Counted from the first letter of the stretch, positions 8,653-16,856 are shown. The stretch is 33,602 nucleotides of DNA from Mesostigma viride (GCA_009746045.1 RPFO01002243.1:42501-76102); one strand, 5' to 3'. Notes: generated from the sequence alone by a model not told the origin. Numbers and translations: made by a program.

Positions 8653-8683
8653 GGTGATGGATAATACTGCGATGGATAATTAC

Positions 8684-9054
8684 TCAGCCCACTGTCGGCC
8701 CGCTGCTTGGAGTGGGGAGCCTCTTTACGGCCGCCACGGCCGGGGTGAAGTCCAGCTTGACGGGGCGACGCCACATCTTGACCAGGAAATACACGAAGTA
8801 CGCGAGGATTACGGCCATCAACAGGGTCAGTCTGAACATCGCCTCGTAGGCCGGTACAAACCCGTCTCCCTTTACCCCGTACGTCACCAGAAACCGGAGT
8901 GGGGCCCCCAGCGGGGACTGCACGATGTACTTGAGTGCCCGAAGCACCGGGCCGGGAGGAGGTGGCGGGGGCGGGGGGTGTAGTACGTGCCGTCCGCCTT
9001 CATTTTTCGGCGCGGTACGTGCGTGGACTCGGGTGGGGACGTGCCCTCTTCCAT
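8684..9054 (-). CDS. Single-pass membrane protein, frame broken at a C run (arm gene 3, right copy)
   Basis: This is the mirror copy of 5779-6149, identical as far as read, including the frame break in the proline-coding C-rich stretch (8967-8978 on the plus strand is G-rich). It overlaps the tail of the mirror copy of arm gene 2. See the left copy for the protein description. Confidence 0.6.
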
Positions 9055-9428
9055 CGTCTATATCTATTGCAAGGGACAAAATTGCAAGGGTCACGGGCCC
9101 TAGCGCTTCCCCCCCGGCGCCTCTTGGTCCGCCGTACACGTCGTTGCGCGCGGTGTTGTTGCTGCTCGTGCACCACCCGCCGTGCGGCCTGGTCCGCCGC
9201 TTCCTGGGCTCTTGCCCAGGCCATGGCCTGGTCCCCGAGCACGGCGATAACGTTGTACCGCAGGTCTCTTGGCCGTTCAATGCCACCATATTGCAAATTC
9301 CTGCGCATGGCTTCGAGTCTACGCTCGTACGGGTCGCGGTAGTAAGGTGGCGCGTTGACCGCCCGGCGGTACGCAAGATAGCTGCCAGGCCGGTCGACAC
9401 CCGATTCGAACCTTCGTTGTACTGGCAT
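9000..9428 (-). CDS. Small basic protein (arm gene 2, right copy)
   Basis: This is the mirror copy of 5405-5833, with the same 142-residue translation. A copy of the duplicated promoter block (TATAAGTATC before the ATG, GCTGGCA repeats) lies immediately above 9428. Confidence 0.65.
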   Translation of the reverse strand: MPVQRRFESGVDRPGSYLAYRRAVNAPPYYRDPYERRLEAMRRNLQYGGIERPRDLRYNVIAVLGDQAMAWARAQEAADQAARRVVHEQQQHRAQRRVRRTKRRRGGSARARDPCNFVPCNRYRRWKRARPHPSPRTYRAEK

Positions 9429-9506
9429 GATACTTATACCCTACCTACACTTTTTTTTTTGCCAGCATTATAGTGCCAGCTTTACAAGGGGTCGGGTCGG
9501 GCCGGG

Positions 9507-9812
9507 CTAGCGGGCCCTAGCGCTTCCCCCCCGGCGCCTCTTGGTCCGCCGTACACGTCGCGCGCGGTGTTGTTGCTGCTCGTGCACCTCCACCACCCAC
9601 TGCAGCTGGCCGGCCGCTGCTTGGGCTATGGCCTGGGCCTGGGCCTGGGCGGCCATTTCGGCCTCGATTGCTCTTTGCCGTTCAACGACGCGCATATTCC
9701 TGCGCATGGCTTCAAGCCGGAGCTCGTACAGGTTGCGGTTGAATTGGTTGATCACGCCTAGATGATGACGGCCAGGCGGGTCGCCAGCCGGGAACATTCG
9801 TTTTACTGGCAT
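9507..9812 (-). CDS. Small basic Gln/Ala-rich protein (arm gene 1, right copy)
   Basis: This is the mirror copy of 5021-5326, with the same 101-residue translation and the same promoter block at 9813-9871. It is the outermost gene of the right arm. Confidence 0.7.
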   Translation of the reverse strand: MPVKRMFPAGDPPGRHHLGVINQFNRNLYELRLEAMRRNMRVVERQRAIEAEMAAQAQAQAIAQAAAGQLQWVVEVHEQQQHRARRVRRTKRRRGGSARAR

Positions 9813-9933
9813 GATACCTATATCACACCTACACTTTTTTCTGCTAGTGTGCCAGCATTAGAGTGCCAGCTGTCATACTTTGAAAAGCGGGCTGACAGAG
9901 GGCCGACAGGGGGTCGGGTCGGCCCGGGCTAGT

Positions 9934-10129
9934 CTAAGTGCGAACCACGCCTTTCAGGCGGTCGCGGCACCTCCACAACCCTTGCTAGGCTTCGCGAGGG
10001 CTACCCCTCGTTCGTGCGCGTGCTTTGAGCGTCGTTAGCGTCGTTCGTGGCGGGACGCGGCAGGGCGTGGCAGGACGTGGCAGGACGTGTCGGGTCGTGG
10101 CAGGTCGTGGCAGGTCGGGTGTCGGCAGA
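9934..10129. other. Unique link between right arm and third repeat copy
   Basis: No gene is seen. The right part (about 10040-10120) holds a degenerate tandem of GTGGCAGGWCG units, about 10-12 bases each. This is where the inverted-repeat arm ends and ordinary viral sequence begins. Confidence 0.5.
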
Positions 10130-10705
10130 GGCTGGAGAGGTTGGATGTTCTTCTCTCCGTGTTTTTGGAGAAGTCTATCCACGATCTTGGTCGAGAGAGG
10201 GTTCTCGTCGCGTGCCGTTTTTTTTGTCGACGAGAAGGCTATCCACGACCGATGGTCGAGAATGTCGGGAGGGGGCGTCTTAAATTTGTTCGATGGTCGG
10301 GCGGGGTTTAAGAGGGGGGGATTTGGATAGTCTTCTTTTGGTAGTCTTCTTTTTGGGTATGAAAGGGAAGTATTTTATGGCATAAGGAAATTTTCAGGGG
10401 GGGTATAGGGTATAGGGTGTAGGGTATATGGGGAGTAATAGTTTGGCCGGGGGTGCAAAAAGAAGGCTATCCAAGAGAAGGCTATCCACGACCGACTGGC
10501 GAGAATGTCGGGAGAGGTCGTCTTAAATTTGTTCGATGGTCGAGCGGGGTTTGAGAGGGGGTGAGTTTGGATAGTCTTCTCTTTTTTTTCCTGGTGACGG
10601 ATGCGTGGGCCGGTGTTGGCGGTGGTTTTGTTGGATAGTCTTCTCTTTTTTGGTCGGTAGAAGGCTATCCAAAGCGGGGCCGTGTTGAGAGCGTTCGAGC
10701 GGTGC
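10130..10705 (+). repeat. Third, diverged copy of the terminal-type repeat zone
   Basis: From GGAGAGGTTGGATGTTCTTC at about 10133 this zone follows the inner part of the left arm (6685-6932) at roughly three quarters identity by eye. It then continues as the reverse complement of 7590-7901, through TTTTATGGCATAAGGAAATT and GGGTATAGGGTATAGG to GCGGGGCCGTGTTGAGAGCG. It holds two 90-bp units (10253-10345, 10495-10582) and about eight GAGAAGNCTATCC or inverse motifs. No gene is supported between 9934 and 10759. Confidence 0.75.
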
Positions 10706-10759
10706 TGTGCGCGCGCGTTTTAAAATTATGTGCGCTTTTTTGTATACGTGTTTCGCGCG

Positions 10760-11443
10760 ATGGCGGTATCGTCCGATCGTTGCGGTGCGTTGACGGGCAA
10801 GGGCGGCCGGTGCGGGTGGCAGACGTGGGGCGGCAGGAGCGCGTGCCCGCACCACGGGAGGGGCGCGCCTAGGCGCAGGGGGCGGGGCGCGCCTGGGCGC
10901 GGGGGGCGGGCGCACGGGGTCAGGGCGACGGGAGGGTGGAGGCTCCTTGGCAGGTGGGGGGCGGTGGAGGACCCGGTGGCAGCCGCCCAAGCTGAACGTG
11001 ACGCGCGCGTGCAGGCTGCTGCTGCTGAACTCTCCGCGACTGCGCTGGCCCGGGCCCGGGCCAGGGCAGCTGCAGCTGCACCCCCTAGGCGCGGGCTGTT
11101 GGAGAGGGTTACAGGGGGTCGCTGGGGGCGCGCCAGGGCTGCCGAGGATGCCGAGAAAGCCGAGGAAGCTGCTCGTGCCGCTTTGGAGGAAGCTGCTGCC
11201 CCTGCTGCCGACTCAGGCGACGGATGGGACGTCGACGAGGATGAATATTTCGAAGCGGAAGGCATGCCCGCCATTTACGAAAACAGCGAGGATGACGACG
11301 ATTACGAGGACAGGTTCACCAAGAGAGCGGGGTACGTGCCTATGTACGTGCCGATGTACACCGGCGCCCGCGTGCTGCCTAAGCGGGGCGGACACACAAC
11401 GGGGGCGCGCAGGGTGAGGGGGCGATCGCGCACGAGGAGGTGA
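10760..11443 (+). CDS. Protein with N-terminal Cys3His motif (DUF5763-like)
   Basis: This 227-residue protein is read from the ATG at 10760 (a longer reading would need the GTG at 10730). The N-terminus has C8-x9-C18-x10-C29-x2-H32 (CGALTGKGGRCG, then ACPHHG), resembling the short Cys-rich motif of DUF5763-type proteins common in viruses. Next come a Gly/Arg-rich stretch, a long Ala/Arg/Glu helical region (about 85-165), an acidic segment and a basic C-terminus (RGRSRTRR). The minus-strand gene at 13788 carries the same motif with identical spacing. Likely a metal-binding, possibly nucleic-acid-binding protein. Function unknown. The GC content is very high. It is the first gene after the repeat zones. 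Confidence 0.7.
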   Translation: MAVSSDRCGALTGKGGRCGWQTWGGRSACPHHGRGAPRRRGRGAPGRGGRAHGVRATGGWRLLGRWGAVEDPVAAAQAERDARVQAAAAELSATALARARARAAAAAPPRRGLLERVTGGRWGRARAAEDAEKAEEAARAALEEAAAPAADSGDGWDVDEDEYFEAEGMPAIYENSEDDDDYEDRFTKRAGYVPMYVPMYTGARVLPKRGGHTTGARRVRGRSRTRR

Positions 11444-11601
11444 AAATATATATTCATTAAAAAAATAAATAATAGCACGTTTATCACCTAGTCGCGCCCC
11501 TAGGGTGCGCTGTACATAAAACGCGGTGAGGGACAGTGCTCAATTAGCTGCCTGTCACGCTTCAAACAACTGCTGAGTGAGAGAAAGGCGCTATCGACCG
11601 C

Positions 11602-12501
11602 TCAGGACCTGAGACCGATCCTGCGCCTGGGCTGCGGGACGTTGTCCACGCACACCACCTCCGTCTCGGGAGAGGCGTCCGCACCCTTGCGCTTCCTCGC
11701 GCCGCCCTCCAGGGCAGCGAGCTCCCCCGTGGCCTTCTCGACGACGATGCACTTGGCGTTGTGGGCGCGGAAGATGGTGATCTCGCCCACGGACCGCACG
11801 CTGGCCACGTGGGCTATGGCGGTCAGGTGGGGGTTGAAGACGAAGTAGGGGAACTGCAGCCTGGCCACGTGCTCCTTGCGGCGGTCCTCGTGGAGGCACA
11901 GGGGGCAGTCGATGTCGTCGGGGCTCTCCTGCTCGACCAGCACGGTCATCATGCAGCCGTCGCAGACGCCGCCCATGTGGAAGTGCGGGGCCGTGTCCAT
12001 GTCCACCTTGGGAGAGTACACGTTCTCCAGTCTCTGGTCGCACAGGATGCACACCTCGATGCTGTCCATGCCCTCGTCCCCGTGCGCCTCGTGCTCCGCC
12101 TGCCAGATGGCCTCCTCGAACTTCCTGTCGCCCCTGCCGCACGGAGGGATGATGCGGACCTCCTTGGCGGTGTACTTCTTAACCGCCTTCTTGGCCAGCG
12201 CCTCGATGTCCAGCCTCTTCTTGAGGGTGTACTTGCGGACGGCCTCGTGGCACTGGTCGCAGACGTCCGCCTGCCTGACCATGGGGCCGCAGGTGTAGGC
12301 GGATATGAACCTGAGCTCGTTGCAACTCTCGCACCTGATGGTGGGGGGGTGAGGATCCTTTCCAGGGTTCTGCTTCTTCCAGTCCTCCGCGAACTGCACG
12401 TTCGTCACGTTCTTGAAAAGCTTTTCCCCGGTCTCCGGGTTGTAGATGTAGTGAGCCTCCGGCAAACCCAGACAGGCGCCATGGAAATGTTCGGCGGGCA
12501 T
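11602..12501 (-). CDS. Cys-rich zinc-binding protein, possible RING/treble-clef type
   Basis: This is a 299-residue protein with two clusters of paired cysteines: C57-x2-C60 with C81-x2-C84, and C151-x2-C154 with H173/H175, C180-x2-C183 and C199-x2-C202. The second cluster has the look of a RING or treble-clef zinc module (CILC, CDGC, CPLC). Between them lies a Lys-rich helical part, and the C-terminus is basic (PRRRIGLRS) with KRKGAD as a possible nuclear localisation signal. Ubiquitin ligase or transcription-related roles are possible but not shown. The ATG at 12501 follows an AT-rich stretch. The gene is divergent from the coiled-coil gene, across a repeat-filled gap. Confidence 0.75.
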   Translation of the reverse strand: MPAEHFHGACLGLPEAHYIYNPETGEKLFKNVTNVQFAEDWKKQNPGKDPHPPTIRCESCNELRFISAYTCGPMVRQADVCDQCHEAVRKYTLKKRLDIEALAKKAVKKYTAKEVRIIPPCGRGDRKFEEAIWQAEHEAHGDEGMDSIEVCILCDQRLENVYSPKVDMDTAPHFHMGGVCDGCMMTVLVEQESPDDIDCPLCLHEDRRKEHVARLQFPYFVFNPHLTAIAHVASVRSVGEITIFRAHNAKCIVVEKATGELAALEGGARKRKGADASPETEVVCVDNVPQPRRRIGLRS

Positions 12502-13058
12502 GATTTCTGATGCGAAAATGTACTGTAAATGTCACCTTTATGGAGCCTCGGGCTTTAGAATGGGCACTCGGGCGAAAAAGGAATGGCTTCCGGGGACTAG
12601 GAATGATGGGTGGTGGACTGGGATTTCGGATGGCTGGGCGCTGGTGGTTTGGTGTGTCTGGGGAGGGTTGGCAACACACTTATGATGGCACTTGGCCAGT
12701 GGATCTGTGATCTGTAGAGATCTTGGATCCGCCACATCATATGCCACATCAGAGATCTCGGATCTGCCACATCAGAGATCTGCCACATCAGAGATCTCGG
12801 ATCTGCCACATCAGAGATCTGGCACATCAGAGATCTCGGATCTGCCACTGCCACATCAGAGATCTCGGATCTGCCACATCAGAGATCTGCCACATCAGAG
12901 ATCTCGGATCTGCCCCGTCACTTGCCACGTCACAGATCTCTGGTATGCCACGTCACAGATCTTGGATGCCCCATGCACACAGGCCTGGCCATATGGTGGA
13001 CAAAGAGACCAGCAACTGTGAGAGAGCCATTTCGCCCGCAATCCGCCCGAAGTCGGCG
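12502..13058. other. Gap with no firm gene between divergent genes
   Basis: The left half (12502-12690) is plain sequence upstream of the minus-strand zinc protein. The right half holds the AGATCT-rich array. The plus frame of the coiled-coil gene is open through the array back to 12723, giving a repetitive HIRDLPHQRSRI-type peptide. I regard it as untranslated. Confidence 0.5.
12710..12965. repeat. AGATCT-centred interspersed repeat array
   Basis: Eight or more units of CACATCAGAGATCTCGGATCTGC and the shorter CACATCAGAGATCTGC alternate, decaying at both ends into GTGATCTGTAGAGATCTTGG and CACGTCACAGATCT. Every unit holds the palindrome AGATCT, often inside GAGATCTC. Arrays of short palindrome-centred repeats between divergent viral genes can be enhancers or replication origins (baculovirus hr regions are a known example of that design). 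Here it is only a candidate. Confidence 0.8.
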
Positions 13059-13526
13059 ATGGAGAACACAAGCAGTTCTGATGGTGGGGGCAGCTCTGAT
13101 GGCAGCGATTCTGACAAGGAAAACATGCCACCGTCGCAATGTGTTAAGGTGCTAGACCCCTCACATGAAGTGGGAAATCGAGTTGTTCGATTGAACGAAG
13201 GGCCTCTCCCATCCAGGGTTTTTGTCCCAAGGGAGTTTGTGACCACTGTTCACTCCCAATTCGCGGACATGAGAGACAAGATCGAGGGGGTGATCACAAA
13301 GCACAAGAAGGAAAGGGATGCCACCCGAAAGAGACACGAAAGGGCGAGGAACAAGCTTGCCAGCCAGGTCAATGACCTGAAGAGGGTCGTTTCGGAGAGG
13401 GACGACGCCTTGAAATTGATGGAGCTGGCCCTTACCAACCACAAGGCCAGCATCGACAATCTCAGGACCCAGCTGGCCGCCGCCAAGACGGATTTGGCAA
13501 ACGCGAAGATAGCATCCAAGGGTTGA
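13059..13526 (+). CDS. Coiled-coil protein
   Basis: This 155-residue protein is read from the ATG at 13059. The frame is open further upstream through the repeat array, but that part is repetitive, so I chose the first ATG after it. Residues 1-30 are Ser/Gly/Asp-rich (SSSDGGGSSDGSDSDKEN, low complexity) and 66-150 form a long charged helix with heptad character (ITKHKKERDATRKRHERARN and onward), a probable dimerising coiled coil. No enzyme motif is seen. Structural or scaffolding roles are possible. Downstream comes an AT-rich gap with AATAAA-type signals (about 13552). Confidence 0.7.
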   Translation: MENTSSSDGGGSSDGSDSDKENMPPSQCVKVLDPSHEVGNRVVRLNEGPLPSRVFVPREFVTTVHSQFADMRDKIEGVITKHKKERDATRKRHERARNKLASQVNDLKRVVSERDDALKLMELALTNHKASIDNLRTQLAAAKTDLANAKIASKG

Positions 13527-13589
13527 GAAACCAAATCCTACATTGGTAAACAATAAATAAACTTTGGTTTACTGTAACGTCGATAAAGC

Positions 13590-13781
13590 ATGTCCACATC
13601 TAGCATAGAGAACGTTGCTCCCGTACAGGAGGGCCTGGGCGATTTGAAAAGGACGGAGCATCTGGACCCCACCGCCCCCGTTGTGTTTGCCCCCCCATTG
13701 GTGTCCAGGCCGGAGCTGGTCGTCCCGGTCGTGTTTGCCGTTGTCGTGATCGCCCTTTTGGTGGCGACCATGAGCCACTGA
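13590..13781 (+). CDS. Small tail-anchored membrane protein
   Basis: This 63-residue protein has a polar N-terminus and a single C-terminal helix (VVPVVFAVVVIALLVATM), ending six residues from its hydrophobic core. This topology (N-out-of-membrane, C-terminal anchor) is common among viral envelope or inner-membrane virion proteins. The ATG at 13590 follows an AT-rich stretch. It is convergent with the minus-strand gene ending at 13788, only six bases away. Confidence 0.7.
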   Translation: MSTSSIENVAPVQEGLGDLKRTEHLDPTAPVVFAPPLVSRPELVVPVVFAVVVIALLVATMSH

Positions 13782-13787
13782 CGCACC

Positions 13788-15017
13788 TCAGTGCCTGCGC
13801 GCGCGCCATCTGTTGATTCGCCTCTGACCGGCGTTGTGGCCCGGCGCAGGTGCAGGCGCAGGTGCAGGCGCGGGCGGCGGGGGTGGAGGAGGGGGTGGAG
13901 GAGCCGCGTTGATGGCGGCGGCGACGACCTGCACGGGGACCCCTGCGGCGCGCGCTGTAGACAGGAGGTCGTTGGACGCGGCCACAAGATTCGCTCGGTT
14001 CCGTTGTCGGATAGCCGTCGCCCGCAGAGGGCCTATGCCGGCCCCTAGCGGCTGGCGCACGACGCGCAGGGCATCCTGGAACCTGGCCAGTCGCGCGGAA
14101 TACTCGACGTCGCGTGCTTCCGGGGGGATAACGGGAAGGACTTTCTTCGCCCGGTTGCCGTGCCCGCAGCAGGCGGAGGGCCCTGTGTAGGTGGGTGGTG
14201 GAGGTGCGCGCGGCGGCGGGGGCGGCGGGGGCGGCGGGGACGGTGGTTCAAGGGGGGCTAATATCGTATCTCCGAGGGCGGACACGTCGTTATATAGCTC
14301 TGTGTAATCTATGTCGTCGCTATCCATCCAGGTGTCTTGGAGGTTGTCCCTGGTGCCCCTTAACCTGTCAATGTCACGTCTGCGGTGCAGTCGGACCTTC
14401 CAATCAGGGGCAGGTGTACCATCACGACTAAGAACCGGCCTCCTCGACTGCTCGACGGCATCTGTGTAAGCGTTCAAGTCCAGGTCGTACTCAAAGTCTC
14501 GAAAGCGGGCCGGTGTGCCTTTCGGTTCTTGTTTCGCTCTCATGCCGTGAGATCTAGCGCCCCTGTGAGATCGAGACCTGGCACGCCCGATTCGCCTCTG
14601 TGCGGCGGCGTGTCCTGTAGGGGGTGCTGGTGGCGGGCGACTTACATCCCACATGTCGTTGGCAACGACACCGGGACCGATACCGGCAGCGACGGCGGTA
14701 GCTATGAGGTTGTCTTCGGCGTCTTCTGTGCGCTCTTCGTTCCGCCGGCGGGTATTTCGTTGACGCGCAGGTCCACCAGTGACCGGGCGCCTCGACTCGT
14801 TAACGACATCTGCGTAATGGTTCAAGTCCATGCCGTACTCGATGTCCCCGAAGCGGGGTGGTACAAAACCGTTGGGGTTTTTCACAGCCCGCGTGCCGTG
14901 ATAGACAAGGCCCCTGTTTCTGGTCGCGTGTTGGGTGCACTTGTGTGCCCGGCCGCCCCCCCGCCGTCTGCACCTCGTCCCACTTTTTGTAATGACCGTG
15001 CATTGGTATGAACCCAT
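13788..15017 (-). CDS. Cys3His-motif protein with three internal repeats
   Basis: This is a 409-residue protein. The N-terminus has C6-x9-C16-x10-C27-x2-H30 (DUF5763-like), with spacing identical to the gene at 10760. The rest is modular: three related units at about 39-122, 157-253 and 285-371, each with a P-x-x-R-x-RD-x-EY-type start (RFGDIEY, RFRDFEY, EARDVEY), then L-x-x-Y/F-x-DA and RRP or RQP, and an Arg-rich then Asn-Leu segment. Proline-rich linkers follow (128-133, 257-275, 373-392), two of them ending in GH-x-A-x-QRRI. Function unknown. The basic, linker-rich design suggests a multivalent binding protein. The ATG at 15017 is preceded by an AT-rich promoter-like stretch. Confidence 0.75.
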   Translation of the reverse strand: MGSYQCTVITKSGTRCRRRGGGRAHKCTQHATRNRGLVYHGTRAVKNPNGFVPPRFGDIEYGMDLNHYADVVNESRRPVTGGPARQRNTRRRNEERTEDAEDNLIATAVAAGIGPGVVANDMWDVSRPPPAPPTGHAAAQRRIGRARSRSHRGARSHGMRAKQEPKGTPARFRDFEYDLDLNAYTDAVEQSRRPVLSRDGTPAPDWKVRLHRRRDIDRLRGTRDNLQDTWMDSDDIDYTELYNDVSALGDTILAPLEPPSPPPPPPPPPRAPPPPTYTGPSACCGHGNRAKKVLPVIPPEARDVEYSARLARFQDALRVVRQPLGAGIGPLRATAIRQRNRANLVAASNDLLSTARAAGVPVQVVAAAINAAPPPPPPPPPPAPAPAPAPAPGHNAGQRRINRWRARRH

Positions 15018-15048
15018 TAAGATTAGTACATTAACGTTATATAATTTA

Positions 15049-15966
15049 TTAAGACGCTTTTATCCTCTTGTCCCTGTTCCACGCCTGGTTCTCAAGCATT
15101 AGTCGTTTGTTGTTTGCCGCAAACTCGGGGCCGCGGTACTCGCGAGCCTCCTTGTAGTGACCCAGCTTTTCTAGCCCAGGTGCCAGCATATCCACTATGG
15201 AGAGGGCCGACTTCTCGGGGTCGCCCCCCTTAGACACCATGGCCTTGTGCTGCTCGTGGAAGAATATCGACAGACCGCACATCCCGTCCGTGAAGGTGTC
15301 GCGAGTGGCCTGGCTCTTCTTCGTGAGCCCCTGGTCCTTGCGGTAGTCTGCCGTTTGATCGTAGCCCGTCGCAAGCTTGTTGGAACTGTTGTTGACGGCG
15401 GCGTACACTCGAGCGGGCACCGGCTTGGCGCTGCTCTCCTTGATGGCGCGCATGTCCAGCTTTGTCTTCTCGCAGCTCTTGATGCGAGGGGCCTCCAGCA
15501 CTTGCTGGCGAGGGAGAGGCACGAACTCCTCGCCGGTCCTGTCGCGGTACCGGTCGTGCAGGTCCTGGATGAGCGCCGGGTCGGCGTCGAGGTACTTCTC
15601 CAGCAGCACTGCCATGTGGTGGCGGAAGGCGGCAGCCTTCTTACCCGGCAGCAGCTGAATGATCTTGATCAGTCCCTGTCGGTCGGTGACAGATGTGTCT
15701 CGCTGCCTGGCACCTGGGAATTTCCAGAGTGTCAAAAAATGACACACTTCTTTATTGTCCTCAACAAGCCTTGACAGACAATGACTGGCTTGCCTCTGAG
15801 CGTCTGGGGCAGGTGTGCCGGATGCATCGGTATATATCATTGCTTTGATAACGTCGATAACCGAAATCTTGCCATCTGGCGTCACTCTGATCTTGCCAGC
15901 AAGGGGGTCCTCCCCCGGCACGCCGCGCGAAGGCTGCAGATACCTCACAAGTGTTTGGGACGCCAT
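15049..15966 (-). CDS. BRO/KilA-like DNA-binding protein
   Basis: This 305-residue protein is paralogous to the gene at 19338. The shared N-terminal domain reads GKIRVTPDGKISVIDVI (24-40), then KFPGARQRD, TDRQGLIKIIQLLPGKKAA (94-112) and LLEKYLDADPALIQDL, the pattern of BRO-N-like proteins of large DNA viruses, which bind DNA and regulate host or viral genes. The C-terminal half has a YAAVNNSSNKLATG motif, also shared in form with the paralogue (YPVVHDINNVAVTG). It is complete and intact. The start is the ATG at 15966. The exact biological role is unknown. Confidence 0.7.
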   Translation of the reverse strand: MASQTLVRYLQPSRGVPGEDPLAGKIRVTPDGKISVIDVIKAMIYTDASGTPAPDAQRQASHCLSRLVEDNKEVCHFLTLWKFPGARQRDTSVTDRQGLIKIIQLLPGKKAAAFRHHMAVLLEKYLDADPALIQDLHDRYRDRTGEEFVPLPRQQVLEAPRIKSCEKTKLDMRAIKESSAKPVPARVYAAVNNSSNKLATGYDQTADYRKDQGLTKKSQATRDTFTDGMCGLSIFFHEQHKAMVSKGGDPEKSALSIVDMLAPGLEKLGHYKEAREYRGPEFAANNKRLMLENQAWNRDKRIKAS

Positions 15967-16104
15967 GGCCGTTTACTTGTGTCGGAGAAATGTTATCCAC
16001 TGAGATAAGCGCGCCATATGCTACCAGGTAATCACTGCAAATGATCCATCCGGCTTAGTAAACATATATTTGCGAAATATAAAAACACACGCGTGTATTA
16101 TAAC

Positions 16105-16521
16105 ATGGCGGCAAAGAAAACGCGCACCCCCCGACGCGCTCGTACGGTGCACCGCGCACACCGCTCCCGAGCCGCTGCGGTGCTGACGCCGGCCATGGAG
16201 CATAATTACCGCGCCGCATCGGGGATGCTGTCGTATCGTTTCGGCGGGGCGTTGGAGGCATTGTCGAAGGCGAAGGTGTCGGCGAAGGGCGATGTCCCCC
16301 CTGATCAGTACAGGAGAGATCTCCGGGAGGCCAATGTGGTGGAGCGGAACCTGCGGCGGTCGTGGCTCGTGTCTATGGATAAACTGCGCCGACTGAGAGA
16401 ACAAGGCGCGGGCATCCTTTATAGAGGGCCGGACGCCATCGTCGATTGGGTCATGAGAGCCGCCAAGACCGCCGTCATGCCTGGTAGGCGGGGACTCGCG
16501 GGTGAGCGTAAACGTTTTTGA
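16105..16521 (+). CDS. Small basic protein, possible DNA-packaging or core protein
   Basis: This 138-residue protein is read from the ATG at 16105, seven bases after a TATTATAA element (a GTG 12 bases upstream is less likely). The first 30 residues are very basic (KKTRTPRRARTVHRAHRSR), followed by a helical domain with RYRF-like and DLREANVVERNLRRSWL segments and a basic end (GERKRF). It has no recognisable enzyme motif. Its basic character suggests association with viral DNA or the virion core, which is inference. The next gene starts 35 bases after its stop. Confidence 0.65.
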   Translation: MAAKKTRTPRRARTVHRAHRSRAAAVLTPAMEHNYRAASGMLSYRFGGALEALSKAKVSAKGDVPPDQYRRDLREANVVERNLRRSWLVSMDKLRRLREQGAGILYRGPDAIVDWVMRAAKTAVMPGRRGLAGERKRF

Positions 16522-16556
16522 TTAAAAAATATCGGTTAGTTGTATACGCAATACGG

Positions 16557-16856
16557 ATGCCTGTCGGGAGCAAAGCTGACGTCATGAATGGCAGGGCGAC
16601 CAGGACGAGCGGGGGGCTTACGAGCGACGACCTGGTGCGGAGGAAGGACGGCCGGGTTGTTTCGAAGGCCAAGAGCGAGATAGGGGCGCAGAACCCGTGG
16701 GCCAAGTTCGTGAAGAAGGTGCACGCGGAGACCGGTGGCTCGCTGAGTGACGCGATGGTGGAGGCTAAGAGACAGTTGGACGGTTTGATGAGGGAGCGCG
16801 GCCTCGCGAACACCGCCGAGAACCGCCGCGAGGTCCTGTCCGGCCTCTCGCGTTAA
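16557..16856 (+). CDS. Conserved small giant-virus protein (RRKDGRVVSK type)
   Basis: This 99-residue protein is read from the ATG at 16557, 14 bases after GTATAC. The segment VRRKDGRVVSKAKSEIG followed by NPWAKFVKKVHAETG (about 27-56) matches in style a small protein widespread in nucleocytoviruses, often virion-associated, where a KDGRVVSK block precedes a basic helical domain. The C-terminus is helical (DAMVEAKRQLDGLMRERG). Function unknown. The family resemblance is from memory, so moderate confidence. Confidence 0.65.
   Translation: MPVGSKADVMNGRATRTSGGLTSDDLVRRKDGRVVSKAKSEIGAQNPWAKFVKKVHAETGGSLSDAMVEAKRQLDGLMRERGLANTAENRREVLSGLSR

Larger units (their letters stand above)
7902..9933 (-). 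repeat. Right arm of the 2.03-kb inverted repeat
   Basis: This is the reverse complement of 4900-6932, one base shorter because GGCGGGGCG in the left arm reads GGCGGGCG here (around 8262-8268). Gene order is mirrored, so both arms point at the central spacer. Toward the spacer the sequence stays related to the repeat zone at 10130-10705 down to about 7590, whereas the left arm leaves that homology at 6932. The right arm may therefore be the original and the left arm the copy. That polarity is inference. Confidence 0.95.

Noticed and set aside
11761-12510. Plus-strand ORF of 249 codons opposite the zinc protein
   Set aside because: It is an antisense shadow caused by high GC. The minus strand has the cysteine pairs and natural composition.
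12723-13058. N-terminal extension of the coiled-coil gene through the repeat array
   Set aside because: The frame is open, but the peptide is just the translated repeat and an ATG follows the array directly.
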